64,000 nucleotides of DNA from Phoebastria nigripes (taxonomy: Eukaryota; Chordata; Aves; Procellariiformes; Diomedeidae): the NCBI GenBank assembly GCA_035582835.1, contig JAYKAV010000415.1, forward strand, positions 30,978-94,977, given 5' to 3'. A program made the position numbers and the translations under genes. Within the stretch, counting starts at the first letter, position 1, and each line of letters begins with the position of its first letter. Under the pieces are notes generated by a model. The model was not told the DNA's origin. It made no database searches and was given only the letters and a program-made list of their open reading frames with translations. This document shows, in pieces, positions 35,709 to 49,346 of the stretch.

Positions 35709-38044
35709 GTGTCATTTTGCTTTGATAATATCCATATTTCCCTGTTAGACTATCATCTCCTGTGTTTCTCTTGTGTTTGACTCCCTGTAACAGTGAGAGA
35801 GAAAAACTATCTCTCCTCCTTCCTCTTTGGTGAGCGTTTTTCAGTGTGAAGAGTCTCAGAGTTCGGTATCAAGGGTGAAACCCTCAATCTTGTCGTTCAC
35901 AAAATCCAGTACAAACATATAAATGGGAGAGCTCGTTACTGGCTTTTGACTGAGGTGAGCCACGTTGGTAATTAGCCTCTTCAAGGAGCTTCAGACTGAG
36001 AGAAGCTGGCTAGCCCTCTTCCTTCAAGCCCACTGGAAATACCTCTTCAAACATTTGTGTAGATAGATTTTCAGTGACTAACTGAACACACAGTTATACT
36101 GAGACCATAATAATTATGACAGTCCACAAAGCTTCACACTCAAATAAAACAGTACGTTTTGGGGATTCAGTAAGTCAAATAACCAAGTAACAGTTTGTGA
36201 GGTTGACTGAGGTAAAAGTGAGTTGATTAGAAGGAAAAGGGTCCAGCACTGTCCTCTTTTTTTTAAAAAGCCTAGGCACAATGATTAAACAGTGTAAGCT
36301 TCTGCTTTGAAAACAGAGATGTCAATAGTCTTTGTGCCTTGGGATGCATGATAGATACCCACTACATGCCAAAGCCTCATGTAAAACATTCAGAATACAT
36401 ATGTGGAGGTGGCAGAGAATGAAACAGGAAGACTGAGGAATGGAAGGGAAGGTTGCATTTCCCTACGTGCGTGTTAGACTTAGCACGGATGCACTGTGGA
36501 AGAAATCATTGGTGTTCTGTGTGAAATAGGGCTGCGAAGGACATGACTAGCATTGTCAGCAAGGCCCAGTGTACACATTTATACTCTACTGGGGGTTTTG
36601 TTGTTGCAAATGTGGACAGCTCTAAAATTACCTTACTAGTTTCTGTTCAATTAATTTAGGTTTTTTACTTACTTGCAAAAGAGAGCTTGTCCTCTCTGTG
36701 CTGCATCTGTTACGAGAGTGCTTGCAGTTGTCAGGCAATCTATGTTTCTGCCCATCCTAGTGGCAATAGTTTGCCCAGGAAATGAATTCACCCTTAGTCT
36801 TTGAACAGCATTTGTCGGTATGGTCTAGTGAACACGAGAAAAATAACACAGAAGCTTATTCAGATTGTTTGTGGCCTCTTTCTTCCTCCCTAGCAATACC
36901 TCTAATACTTTTTTGTTGCCTTTATTTCCTACTGGTCAACTCCAGAGTTGTTCAACAGACAATTAGTTTTTTCTTTTCCTCAACCCTCTTTTCAATAAAA
37001 TACTTCTTGTGAAGAGTAATAGACTGACAAACTATTGTTAGAGCCACCCATTAGGAAGGAATACGCACATATTTAGGTTCTGTGTGTAGATGCAACTGAA
37101 TGGTTATTAAGGGGTGCTGGTCCCCCAACCACAAGCTCTTAAAAATCAAAGGACAACGAAGAAGAGGCAAGAATTAAGTAACTTTTATCAGAGGGGAATG
37201 GGAAGTTATCTGACAAGGAATGCAGAGGTGTGCAGATTGAGTCTTGGAGAGGAAAGCTTCAGGTATGGGAGCTATAAGAAGATCGGGTGGTGTGATACTG
37301 ATAAGGAGAGTAGGGAAATAAAATGAGAAGATGGCCGCTATTCAGATGTTAGTGGCTTAATATGAGAAATGAGTGACAGTTAAAATGACTTATTTCTGTC
37401 AGACACATTCTGATTCATGATCGTGAAGGTAGCTCGGGCAGTGCTCTCTCCCCAGAGAGGGCTCAGAGCACACGCACGCACTCGCAGGTTCTCTGCAGCA
37501 TTGTGAAGGAGGAAACTCACACCATCGTGAAGGCTAGGACAAGNACTGTGAATCGCTTGTGTCCCACTGTAACCTTGTGTGATTTTCTGCTTGCGTTTTT
37601 GAGGACTTCGTTGCTACTTTAGAGCATTTTGTGTCCCATGTGCACAATTTCTCTGAAAGTGCTGTAAGGAGAAGAATCATCATTAGAAAGAGAATGATAT
37701 TCCTGTCAAAGAGGAAAATGTGGTGAGTTTTTTTTTCCATCGTAATCAAGTCTGCTATATTAAATCACATAGAGGGGAAGAGGAAAAGAAAAAAAACAAA
37801 CTGTGAAACTGAGTGTAAATATATTCTTAAAAGTAAATCTAAACTTCAAGTAATAAACACTTTAATACACTATATTCCATGTTATTGTCTGATGCCTGTT
37901 TTGGGAAAATAGCCCAAAAGAAAACATGTTTGTAGCTTGCAGTTTATGTGCTGTGTTCCCAGTGATTATTTTTCAGGGCATGAAGCTCTCATGTTTATTA
38001 TGCACCCTCAAGCTTCAGCATACATATCATATCAAGTGTTGCCT

Positions 38045-38059
38045 CTGCTGATTCAGCAG
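38045..38059. promoter_or_regulatory. 15-bp palindrome resembling a Maf recognition element
   Basis: CTGCTGATTCAGCAG is palindromic apart from its central base. It contains both TGC half-sites of the MARE consensus TGCTGA(G/C)TCAGCA, differing only at the centre (T). MARE sites are bound by Maf and Nrf/CNC family dimers. Function is inferred only from the motif. Confidence 0.35.
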
Positions 38060-39621
38060 CCCTGAGAGATGCTTTATGAACGCCATTATGTTGTCAGGCT
38101 GAAATTAAATGGCAACTTTTAAAAATAAGCCTTGATGCGGTATCACTAGAAACTGTGATAAAGACATTGGACAAAAAGAAAGTTGTCACATTCCTGTCAT
38201 TAAACGTACATACAATCTTGTTTAAAACCTTCAGTTACATGTAATTTGTTACCTAATGTCAACAAAGATTTATCATTAACTGTATTGATTCAAGGCAGAA
38301 ATTTTACATATGCAAACAAATATCCTGGGTCTCGGAAGTATTCTACAACACTTGTTACTATCTCTGAGGTGCAAATATAAGTTCACCAGTGAAGAAGGTA
38401 TTTTGAAGCTGCAGGAAAGATTGATTTTGCAATAGTACTCTTGTACGGTCACAGATGAGCAGGACTTGACAATAAATGAAAGGCAAATGAAGTGAAGAGC
38501 TAGACTGGAGCTTACCATCCCTAATCCATCCCTCTCAAAACAGACACTGAACGGTGTCCATGCTGGGGTTACGTATCTGGTATCATCTAAAGAGTAATTC
38601 AGAGTAGACTTTTCTCAGCATAAATATAAAATGATACATTAAAAGAATAAAGACTTTTTATCAAAAAGTATACTAAACTTTACTTCCTAATAATGCTTTG
38701 TACTTCTTCAGCTGACAAAAATATTAAAAGAGTACAGTAAATCCATTCTCCCATGATTTCTTCTGTATTTTCCCAATGCTGTTGAAACATTGTGTTTTGG
38801 TTTGCTTTTAAAGGCAATAACAATAGAAGTATTTTGGTCAAAAAGACCTTTCCTTTCAAACTGGTTTACAGAGTATCAGTTAAAACTCAGTGTACATTTT
38901 GGTTTCTTGGAAGTGAAATGGTTCAATCAACCTAAAATTATTTTATTTTTGCTTTTTAAAAGCTGTGGGTGGGTTCTTCAGATAACTTCAAAATTGGGGG
39001 TCTGTCTTGGTACTAGAGCAAAACCAAATGTAAAAAACTTAAAATCTTTGCATAGCAGAACTTCTATTACCCTCATAACTCTGCTTTTCATATAAGGCAC
39101 GTCCCCAAGATTTTTAAAAGGGAAACTCTTTTTGCCAGTTTTTATGCTCCCACCCCCTCAAAAAAAAAAAAGCCCAAGTCCCTAAAAATTACAAATAGCC
39201 TAAGTATCAGAGCAGAAGGTTGCTCAGCTCTACAGGCTGCAGGAGCATACAAATTGATATGCTGCAGACACCAGGGAGAAATGCAAGGTGCAGCAGTGGT
39301 GGCCAGCTGCCTTTGAAATGTCTGGGAAGGCTTTAAACGAAGACAATGTTCTTGATCATCTCATGTCTTCTAAGTAGAAATATATGCATTTTTGAAGGGC
39401 GGGGGTGGATATTTATTCCCAAAATACACTTTCTTATGGAATGACTGTCAGGCTGATCCAACAAAACCTTCCCTCCCCACCCCTCTTTGCTGCCATAGGG
39501 AGAGGAATGTAATTTTCATTTAGTTTCCTTTATAACCTCATAGATGGCATTCATGTGAGATGACTTTTGCTTGTGAGTAACGAAGGAGCAGATTAGCATG
39601 TTTCAGGGATTGGCTGTCTAC

Positions 39622-39660
39622 TGTATGTTGAGAGCACCACCCAGTGGTAAAGCAGAACTT
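39622..39660. promoter_or_regulatory. CTCF-like motif in a 39-bp shared segment, copy B
   Basis: The core GCACCACCCAGTGG (39634-39647) differs at two positions from the CTCF core. The flanks TGTTGAGAGC and GCAG match copy A at 29125-29163 and the orientation is the same, so both may descend from one dispersed element. Confidence 0.35.
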
Positions 39661-40305
39661 AAGCAGAATCTTTATTAATGCAAAAGAATGGACCTTTTCT
39701 ACAAAAATTTACAGATTGAATAAAGCTGTATGAAACTATTGGCTACATTACACAACAAAGATTTAGTTGGCAATCAGTCTGATTTTCAAGCCAAAAAAAA
39801 CCTATCAAGAAAGAAGTAAAGAAGCAGGTTTGCCTTCCAAAATAGTTTACAAGCAGACTTGTACGTTGCCTTGCTTGAAGAGTTCTGTATGTATGTTTGT
39901 ATGTAACCTGGGCTGCCTGATAAGTCTTAGTGTTCTGGTAATATAATCACCTCACTGAGTGTATTTTGCTGTATTTTGCAAAATGCATGTTATAATTTTT
40001 AAGAAAAAGAGCACCTAGCCTGTTCTCAGAAAAGACTGTAACTTATTTAAAAAATAAAAGAAAAAAGAAAAAAAAGAGTGTATTCCAACCAGGAAGGTGA
40101 TGCAGGTAGAGTGTGAAGAGAAGAATATATTAAAGAGCTAAAGAATAGGTGGTCCAACATGTACTGATTAAGAAATAAGTACATCAGCTGCAGCTAACAG
40201 TCACATTTGTTGGGTCTGGTTTTGCATCCACTAGTCTCCCATCAAATAAATGTGTCTTTAGGAAAGGAATGGAATGGAAATAAAGAGATTTCAAATGCCA
40301 TTTCA

Positions 40306-40321
40306 TAAATAAATAAATAAA
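40306..40321 (+). repeat. (TAAA)n microsatellite
   Basis: Four TAAA units. Confidence 0.85.
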
Positions 40322-43300
40322 GGCAATGAAAGGAAATGCATTTTCATGTATTGGCAATTACTTATGGCTGGAAGCTTAAATCAATGTGTGGGTGCTGTAT
40401 GTAGGAACCCAGCCTGAAACGTAAGATGGGGAATCCATATGTGTTTGTTCAGTATTAAAAATCACTTCATCTAGGGACAAATTGTACATTGCTTTGAAAG
40501 AGCTCAGTGGGCATTTGGTGGCCAAATGTTAAAAGACACCCTGGGCAGACTTCACTTAGCATCTTAATGTTAGATAGGCTTAATGTTCATTTGGCCTTTG
40601 GATTTCCAAATTGAAATCTGAGCAGAAGTGGGATGAAGGCAGGCAACCACCCCCTGAATCAAGTGTGAGACTCTCCTCTGTCTTAACATGGCTTCCTGCA
40701 GGCAGTTTTCATCCCCTGGTTCTTCTTAAATGGAGCAAGTACCCTCCAGTGCAGCCCAGTCCCACCCACGACCACAGTCTGAGAGGCTGTGGTAGCACTC
40801 AAGCATCCCCCAAGTTCAGCTGTTACTAAGGAGCTCTGAATTTCCGCAGCGAAGCTTGTGAAACTCATTTCTTTTCTCCCTGGCCCAGGTCTGAAGCTCA
40901 GAGGCTCCCAAATTAGTTATTTCTCAGGCTCCCTGCTCTGTATCCATTCGTTAAAGCTCAAAGAGAGCTGGAGACATGAAAGCCCTAGAAACCTTGGTGC
41001 CTGGAACTATTAGCTCAGTGTTGCTGAAAAATACAATTTATGTTTGTTAAACACAGGTCTTTGGACTTTTCCTTTCACAGAGGCTGCAAACTTTCTATAA
41101 TTTGTCCCAAAACAAACAAACAAAAAAAGTGCTGTGGAAGGAATTTGATGCTGAATGCATACTTTTCTCCTCACAATTAATTAGGAGGAGGGAAACAACA
41201 TGTCATTACCCTAGACAGTACCTTGTGGCCATCTGTCTCTGAGCTATAGCAAGCATGCAGTCTGTGAATATATCTAGCTCTACCTCTTCTGACCCAAGAG
41301 AGGGTCAGACTGTACTCACTGTAGAAGTTAGAAAGAAAGGGGGAAGAAGAAACAAAACCAGAAGTTCCTTTTCCCCAGTAAAAGCTACTCTCCATTTTAA
41401 TAAAAATATTTTTTTACAGTCTTCTTTCTCAGGTTGAGTGTACTTTTCTGGCCATCTTCATGTCTTTCTCACTGCTATTTCTGGTTCTGTCCCCAGCTGG
41501 CTGATGCCCAGCTGCAATGAAGTCAAAGGGCTGCCCTGTTGGTTTTTAACAGGCTCCTGGGAAATCCCTTAAATTGCATAGACAAAAAATATCTTCAAGA
41601 AGTCCTATTAAATGATGGCTTTCTGTTGATCTAGCCATCATCAAAGCGACAACGAAGAGGGCTTTTAGCTGTTCCTTTATTTAGGTAGAATTAACTGAAA
41701 ACAGTGACCAACAAATTCAGCCAAGTAGTAAGGTTTGTGTTTTTGTCCACTAGCCTGTCAACTGCAGGACATTATCATGGTAGTTGGTAAAAAAAGACTG
41801 TATTCTTCCCCTGACAAAAAGCATGTAAGATCAATCCTATGCTTTAAGTGTAGCTCTGTAGACAGGTCTTTCTCTTGATAAAAGGCTAGTTTAGCTTGCC
41901 ATGAAATCTTTGCATACATCATGATTTGATGTGTCATTAAAGATTAAACCTCCTAAATTTATTCAGGTAGTAAATTAACTTTCATTTTTGCCTCCAAAGA
42001 TGAAAGAGTGAATTCCCTTTTAAAATAAAGGCGGCTAGATAAAGAGGTAATTCACTACTGATAGTTTCTGACTTGAATGTGGGGNTTTTTTTCAATTAAT
42101 AAGTCTTTCTTTAAAAACCAAAGATCTAAATTTTAGTATTTAATGTTAGAGATGAGCACAAGCACTGAAGAAACAAGAGCAAGTCCAAAACCTGCTTTGC
42201 TGTCAAGGAAGCTGTAGCGATTAATCTCATTTTCTCAGAATTCTGTTATCAAACCACAACCTGATTGCCTCCACCGTTTTTTTGTACTGAGTTATCAGGT
42301 CTGTCTGCATGACAAATGATTGCTGTGCCAGACCTTTGATCAACCCTTCTTTATCCAAAGCATGCAAAGAAAATCAGAGGAAAAGAGGTAGCATTTCTGT
42401 AGAAACTGACACCTATAAACAACCGTTTGCCACTTTATCGAGTGGCATTTGTCCCTCTTAAGTCAAGCCATTTCAGAAGAAAACAGGAGAAAGCTGTCAG
42501 GTAGTGCAGCAACATGAGTCTGCAAATTAGTTACTTTGCGTCAGAGGCTATTCTCAACCAAAAAAGACATTCCTTGTCCTTTCCAGGAAAAGACAGATGC
42601 TTAGACGAAAGCATTGTATAGGATACATATTTGACTATACAAGATACAGCTAGATGGAATGCCTTACTAGGAAATTTGCTTAGAGTAGACCTATCTTAAA
42701 ATATAACTCATTGGTGATAAAACACTGATTCTCTACAGGCTGTTGAAGCAAGATGGAAAGCTCTTGTGTCTGTAAAGTGATACCAAAGACTGGCTACCAT
42801 TTCAAACACTAAAAAGACCATGCAAATGTTTAGAAAAAAACAGCAGCTGAGGATGAATTTTGATCAGGACTAGATTCTTTCTTTTATTTGTAAGACACAG
42901 GGAGTAGGAACGTGAGTGGAGTTGCACCGTACCACAGGGTGTTTAAGGAGGCAACCTGCCGTGGCAGACTTCTAGTTCCCCATAGAGTGAAAGGTGGGTA
43001 ATGCTGTGCTGTGCTTCCCTGAGTTGAGCTGAGTCAGTGATAAGCTAGCTCTGACTGCTACTGCAGAGAGAGAGACAGCACTTTTCTCCATCCTTATTTC
43101 TCAGCTATGTTTAGGGGAGTTATTGCCATGCTAGGTTTCCTACTGAACAATCCTACTATTCTTTCCTGGGTGTTTGGAAAGTTACTTCTTGCTAGCCCTG
43201 TCTGGAGGCTTGTGTTTTCCCTCTTTCTTTTTTTTCCAAAACAATCCCTATTGGGAGTTCCAGTTTGGTGAGGATGTACTTATCCAAATTAAAATGATTC

Positions 43301-44104
43301 TTTTAGACCTTCTGATCTGGCAGATCTCAAAATCCTTTCCACAGCACAGAAGATACTTTAAGATATTGCATCCAAGTTTGTTACTGTTTTAATTTTCCAT
43401 CCATTATCACCTTGCTGCAGTGCAAAACATCAGGGAAGACACAGTCCTTTCTCCAAGGTATCTAATATGGACAGGTATGTGACAGACTGGGCATCCAACA
43501 TCAGTCTTCCAGAAAGCGGTACAAGCAGTCTTTCTCCATGAATTTTGTAATGCTAAGCAGATATAGTTCTTTTTCTGGAGGCAAAGGTGAAGGATGTTGC
43601 TATTGGTAAAAGACAGCTTGTTATGGATCTTCTGCTACATTGATGTTGACCAAATAGAAACTTCAGAGATTGCAACAGCCACTGTTTCTGTAATTTACCT
43701 CTCCCATGCTGCCATCACGTGTGGATCTCTGTTCCCCAGCGTGTCACAGTTTGAATACTTAGATTTCTGAGCTCCATGCTGGTATATTTAAAGTGGAATC
43801 AAACTGAAAGTTGCTTTAACTATGTGTTAAACACATTAAATAATTTATAGTGTTATAGATACACACAGATACACAATAGTGGCATAGTGTATAACAAAGC
43901 ATATTTCCTTTATAGCATGTAAGAGAATCTTGNGTGCGAAACTTGTAAATCACTACCATCTCAAGTCATCTAATTTACTTCATTTTCCTGTCTACAACAT
44001 AGCTGCTTATGTCCCACACGATGTGTGTAGGGTACCTATTTCTGCTCAGTCATGCTTGGAGTTGATGTAGTATCTTTCATTTTTCAAAAAAAATGAGACA
44101 ACTT

Positions 44105-44120
44105 GAGAGAGAGAGAGAGA
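44105..44120 (+). repeat. (GA)8 microsatellite
   Basis: Eight GA units, followed by more GAGAG after a short break. Confidence 0.9.
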
Positions 44121-46202
44121 ATGAGAGAGTCAACTACCCAGCAGGGCCTATGAGCATCATTAAAGCATCCTATGGTTTTGATAGTTGTGTACTGATGTGT
44201 ATTGTACGTATGCTGATACAAGGTTTTGGTCTGATAAACTTGCAAAANTCAATAGAATTTTTTCTTTTTTTTCTTTTGAGGTTCCCAGGCTACTAAAAGC
44301 ATATTGCTTTGACAGTATTCTGCTGGCACTTTAGAATAACTTTTTGATTTTTAGTGGTATAGATTTTATCATATGGCTTTCAGGCAGCTAGCAATAGCTA
44401 GGCATTAACATTTGTGTTCAAATGACTAGAGAAAAGTTCTTTCTAATATTGCTTGTTTATCTTAATAAGGATGCTGTTGTATTACCTGGTAGCTCTAAGG
44501 AGAGTGACGAGGAACATGGCATGGTACAGGAAAATCATAGGATTCTTTTAAGAAAATGCTTATCAAAAAACCCCAGGAAAGCAGTGTTCTGGAAGAGAGA
44601 AGCAAGCCTTTTGCAGCAGGAGAAAGCATACTAATGTCCCTTGAAAGAGAATGGCCAATTTATTTTTTATGAGGAAAGGGGAAAATATATATGCATGTCC
44701 AGATATGAATGTATTTTATTAAACAGAGAAATATGATTTTTTTCTAAATTGCTGAGCACTTGGAGGTGAAAAGGTTTAGAGCTTCTTGGAGTCTGCTCAT
44801 ACAGCCCAACAGGCTGACAGACTGCATGATATCTTATGGCACCCTCATTCAGTATCCTGAGCTAGCAATAGATTATCAAACACAGGGGGTGAGATTTTTC
44901 ATCTCTTAAAATGACAGTGTTATGTACTCACCTCTGTCCCCAGTTCACAAGGGATATAATTATGCAACGGTCCTGCATATGCAACTTTACACTTCAGTAA
45001 AAGTTGTAGAAATTGTTGCTTTTAGCCTGGGAGTACCCTGGCTCTGTTCCCAGTATCTGGCAATATGGTGGCTGTCACACCTGCACTTATCTCAGTTTCA
45101 TGATCTCTTTAGACATGGAAATGCTTTGTCAGATATCACTTTTCTGTGGAAAGAGTTTCTAGGGAGAATTAGATGTAAACAAGTACAAAGTCAGCCTGCT
45201 GAGAAGGGGCAAACGCAAAAAACTGAGAGCATGCATTACTTCAAAAGTACATTGTCAACACACTATCCCAGTAAGTCTACTATGTTGACAGATAGAAATC
45301 CCTCTCAGTTAACAGACAATTGAACAATTATTTTTCAAGAACTGACAACCTACTGAACTGCATGATATTCTGAAAGAAAAAAACAGCACTTAACCTGAGG
45401 ATAATACATGAAAAAGTGGCTGTAAGTAAACAGAGTCTGACAGACTACGGGAGAATAAATACCGAGGTAAAAAGGGAAATTTCTGGATCACAACTCCTTT
45501 AAGATACAAGAGGTAAACGTGATGCTGAAGCAATACATCAAACATTCAGGACACCCGACTCAATCCAGAATATTGTATATTTTGGGTCCTGACTGGAAAC
45601 CAGCTTTCCTTGAGTCTTCTGAAAGATTTTTTTATGGCAGTAATTAGCTTAAAAATGAAAGCATTATTTTTGCATCTGAATTTATTGACTTCTGAGACTG
45701 AATGCTGAAACCCACAGCATCACACTGTAGAGGAGCTGGCCAGTAGATCAAAAAGCCTTTGGCTTCTGGCATGATAGACTATATCTATAGAAGTAGTTAT
45801 TAGCTAATGACTTATATTGCAAAACAGTATTTTAATATACAGTTTTCCATATCTGTCCTAGCTACAAGACCAGTTCAGTTTCTAGCCTTTGTGAAAGTGT
45901 TTGGGAGCACTTTCTCTATCAGCCAAGTCAATATGAAAAGTCTTGCATCCCTGCCTGAGGCACTGCCACTCTTTCTTGGGCCATACTGGAAAATGAGTCA
46001 GAGAAAAGGTCCAGGTTTAAAATAGCAATAAACAAAAAACAGCTGCTGATTTTTTAAATGTGCTTTGCATGAAAGTCCAGCAGAGAAAGAGTGGCAACAC
46101 AGAAGTTTTTATGCCAAGATATATGGAGAAGATATACCCGGCAAAACTAAGGGAAAAGCACCCTCTGGTAACTCCTTTAACGGCAATCTGTTAAAGTGCT
46201 TT

Positions 46203-46236
46203 TTGAATCCAGAGAGTGTCTCTTGAATCCAGAGAG
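46203..46236 (+). repeat. 20-bp tandem duplication, about 1.7 copies
   Basis: TTGAATCCAGAGAG at 46203-46216 recurs exactly at 46223-46236. Confidence 0.9.
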
Positions 46237-49200
46237 GACGGTATTAATGCCCAAAAACTAGAATACTGTGTAGTATCAACAGTAAGACTTATTATGTGGC
46301 AGCACACATTTCCATGTGAGGTCACCTTAATTCTCCCATTAGATGCATGCGACGTCCAGTTGGAAGTTTGATTGTGCTGGCACTTTGTAAGTTGAGAAGG
46401 ACAAAAAAGATGGGCAAGTGAAGGAAAGGAAATATGTAAAAATAAAAAAACAGTCCAAAACTTGACTGATAAACAATAATCTTTCCAATATAAATCAGTT
46501 TGGAATAAACTACTGAAATCTTATGTTGGAGGCATTGAAAAGTGAAAAGCAGTGGCTCAAAACGTTACCCTTTTATAGCTGTTTCTCCTAGTTTGTGTTT
46601 TAAAATGTTCTCAAACACATTTTTATTAAAATATTTTTTTAAACAAACTTTTTCACAAGTGAAAATTCCACTCAAAGACTCTTAATAGCTCTGTCAGTGC
46701 AATGGTAGCTCCAGAGATTAGCACTTTTGGCGATAAGGATGAATATGAAAACAGGGTCCTCACTATGGGCTACTTCTGCCTTTTAGCGAGATTTGTGAGG
46801 TTGGGAAGGGTTCCTAAGAGCATTAGGGATATGTGAAAGAAGAAAGACAGGGGATTAGCCGGAGAGAAAGCAAGGCTAAGGTTTGTCAAGAAATGAAGCA
46901 GATGACTCTTGAGAAGACTGCAGAGCTGGGTATAATTCCGACAGAGAAAGGCAGAAGCAGGAGTTTAAGAAGTGAGTCACTATTTCCCCCCTCCCAGCCC
47001 AGCTGATAAACCAAAAAAANCGAGCAGCTTTAAAATTAAAGTACGCTGCCAAGGACCTGAACTGGGAACAACTTGTAGGCTTTATATAAATCTTCTTAAG
47101 ACCTTAGCAGAGAGTAGAACTTAAAAGTTTGGAATTATTATATGTGAGATTTTTTTTCTCCCACTTGGATCCTGAGCTGCCTCAGGCCTGAAAGACTTAA
47201 CTGTTCAAGGAGAGTATATTGGGCAGGTGGAAAGGTATAAAAATGATCATAATATCCAGCATCCTTTAAAAAACAAGTAATTGAATTGTTCAACATGCTT
47301 GAAGTAATGAATATGCCTTAAGTTTTAGTGAGTCAGGATGTTTATTAGTTNGTGAGTTAGACATTTGTCTACTATTCCTTGTTTCCGCCTTTTGTAATAC
47401 TACTACATCAATTCTATGATGGCACAATCAAAGGCAGAAAGGTGCGAGAAAGAAGAGTTCTATTTTGGTATGAATACAGCAAATTCAGTGTGAAAGTCAA
47501 AAACATTTCTAGCATAATTACCTTAAAATAATTCTTGTTCCTTGACATTAGAAAGGTAAGCTGTGCTCTGATAGACCCACTTATATCAAAGGAAGAGACA
47601 CGCCATCATAGGCACAAGGTAGAGCAGCCCCCATTTACCCTAACACCTCCTGGGAGTATGCCTAGAAACCACCACCCCCACTCACAGCACTGCTGGCTCA
47701 AAGCATATTAAATGGACACAGAATTTAGCCCACATTCAATAATGAATTTTACAATGAATATCACCTGTGTGTTTTCCAAAAATGTAGCTGTTGTTTTTAT
47801 TTAACAAAACCATGTATATCTCTGTGTACGTATGAAAAAGAGAGAGAGAATGAACTACCTTCCACCATTAACAGAAACTCCAAGCTAAAGAATGGTTGCT
47901 TGTATCCCCAAAGGCTTGTCCTATTTAAAATTTTACTCCCAGAGGTTTAATTTTGGAAACAGCACTGGAGAATGCTGATGTTCTGTCACCCGTAAACACC
48001 AAATGGTTGAAGTTTGGGAGCTTATGAGAGCAACTGTTTCTTGCCTCACTCCGCAAACGCATGTTCTGAACCTTACTGAGGTGAAAATATTACTTGTGTT
48101 TTTCAGGGNACTCATCAGCATCAGAAGAAAGGAAGGGGTAGAAAAGGGCTCTGGCTTTGCAGGGCTCTTCTGACCCCTCCCTCCAGCTCCAAGTTGCCTC
48201 AGACTTCCAAGTGATGTAGATTAATCTCTAGACAAAAATGTAATGAAGAAGCCTGCCAAATCAGTAAGATTCATAGAAACAACATTCCCTTACACTGAAG
48301 TAATGATCACATTTTTTATAAACCTAGCTGTTGAACAGGCAGCCCCAAGCACATAAAGATTTCAGAGGCCTCCAGAGCTCCTGCAACAGAGAGAAGACGT
48401 GTATGTTCTCCCCATTTTAACTGCAGTACCATGAAGGAAGGGGCCAAGTTGGTGTTTAAAGCAAACATTTTGGAGGCTTAACAAAACCCCACTTTGCATA
48501 GCTCTGCTCCTTATGGTGGTGTCTCTTACATTCTATATTGTCATTAAGAAAACTGTGCTTCCCTTGGAAAAGAAACAGTGGGAAATGAGACGACAAGCTC
48601 TGAAAAAAACATTGTTTCCCACTTCTTCAGAAGACAGAATGCTGTGTTCAACCAAGGGTCACGTTTCTGTGACTGTAAAAGAGCTCTTTCTTATGCTGCT
48701 AAATTCTTGAGTGCTCGTTCAGCAATACAGTGAAGAAAGTGATGCAGAAACCTGAGACTGACAGCTATTTGGATGCTTCTGGCTGAGAATATTGCGTTCA
48801 ATAAACTCCTTCACACTCATATGTTGCTGACCTGTGAGCCATTCCTCTGACTTCCACTGACTAGTCTTTTTCTACTTATAGATCTGTTTTCCAAATTCAG
48901 TAAGTTGTTATTACTGGAAACTTAGATAGCCTTTTCTATGATACTCCTGGTGCAGTAATACAAACATAATTCAATGGAATTTTTTTAAATTAATGTTTAA
49001 TGAATAATCATTGTATTGTGTGTTAATTCATAGTGCAAGCAATATGCTAACATAGACAACGCTAAAAGAGTGGGGGAAGACGTAAATTCTTCTGTTGTAA
49101 AGAAATTAGAAAAGATCTGTAACGAAACTGTACTTGTACCATATTTGTTTTAGTTTCTCTGTCCTTTCTCTGGTTTGTACTTGTTTCAACTACCACTAAT

Positions 49201-49247
49201 AAACCGTACTCAGTATAACCCACACTCTTCATCTATCTATTTGCAAG

Positions 49248-49346
49248 AAATAAAGGCAATAGAACATTTTTTCCAACAAGTTTTACATCAAAATAAAAAG
49301 CAAGAATGGCAATGGAACTGCTGCTTTGCAGTAAGACAGTGGGAAG
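49248..49346 (+). other. Candidate internal exon, 99 bp (plus strand)
   Basis: A pyrimidine-rich acceptor (CTATCTATTTGCAAG) precedes 49248 and a strong donor GGGAAG|GTAAGG follows 49346. One frame is open through the whole segment (IKAIEHFFQQVLHQNKKQEW..). The peptide is not recognised. This may be a chance pseudo-exon. Confidence 0.18.

Larger units (their letters stand above)
29164..38044. other. AT-rich DNA without a recognisable gene
   Basis: The longest frames are 128 codons (31395-31781, minus), 132 codons with an N (33311-33709, minus) and 106 codons (30990-31310, plus). None has a known motif, and the lengths fit chance. Contains an inverted repeat (30730-30751), CAA repeats (34345-34362), an A run (35693-35708) and several Ns. 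Confidence 0.5.
38060..49247. other. AT-rich DNA without a recognisable gene
   Basis: The longest frame is 133 codons (44922-45323, plus), unrecognised. Contains the second CTCF-like motif, (AAAT)n, (GA)n and a 20-bp tandem duplication. Ns occur at, for example, 42085, 43933, 44248, 47020, 47351 and 48109. Confidence 0.5.

Noticed and set aside
44922..45323. 133-codon plus-strand open frame
   Set aside because: No recognisable domain and no supporting gene structure.
45500..45600. Possible third old CR1 piece (a stretch resembling LEYCVQFWGP-coding DNA near 45560-45590)
   Set aside because: Similarity covers only about 35 bases with many mismatches and no supporting flank.
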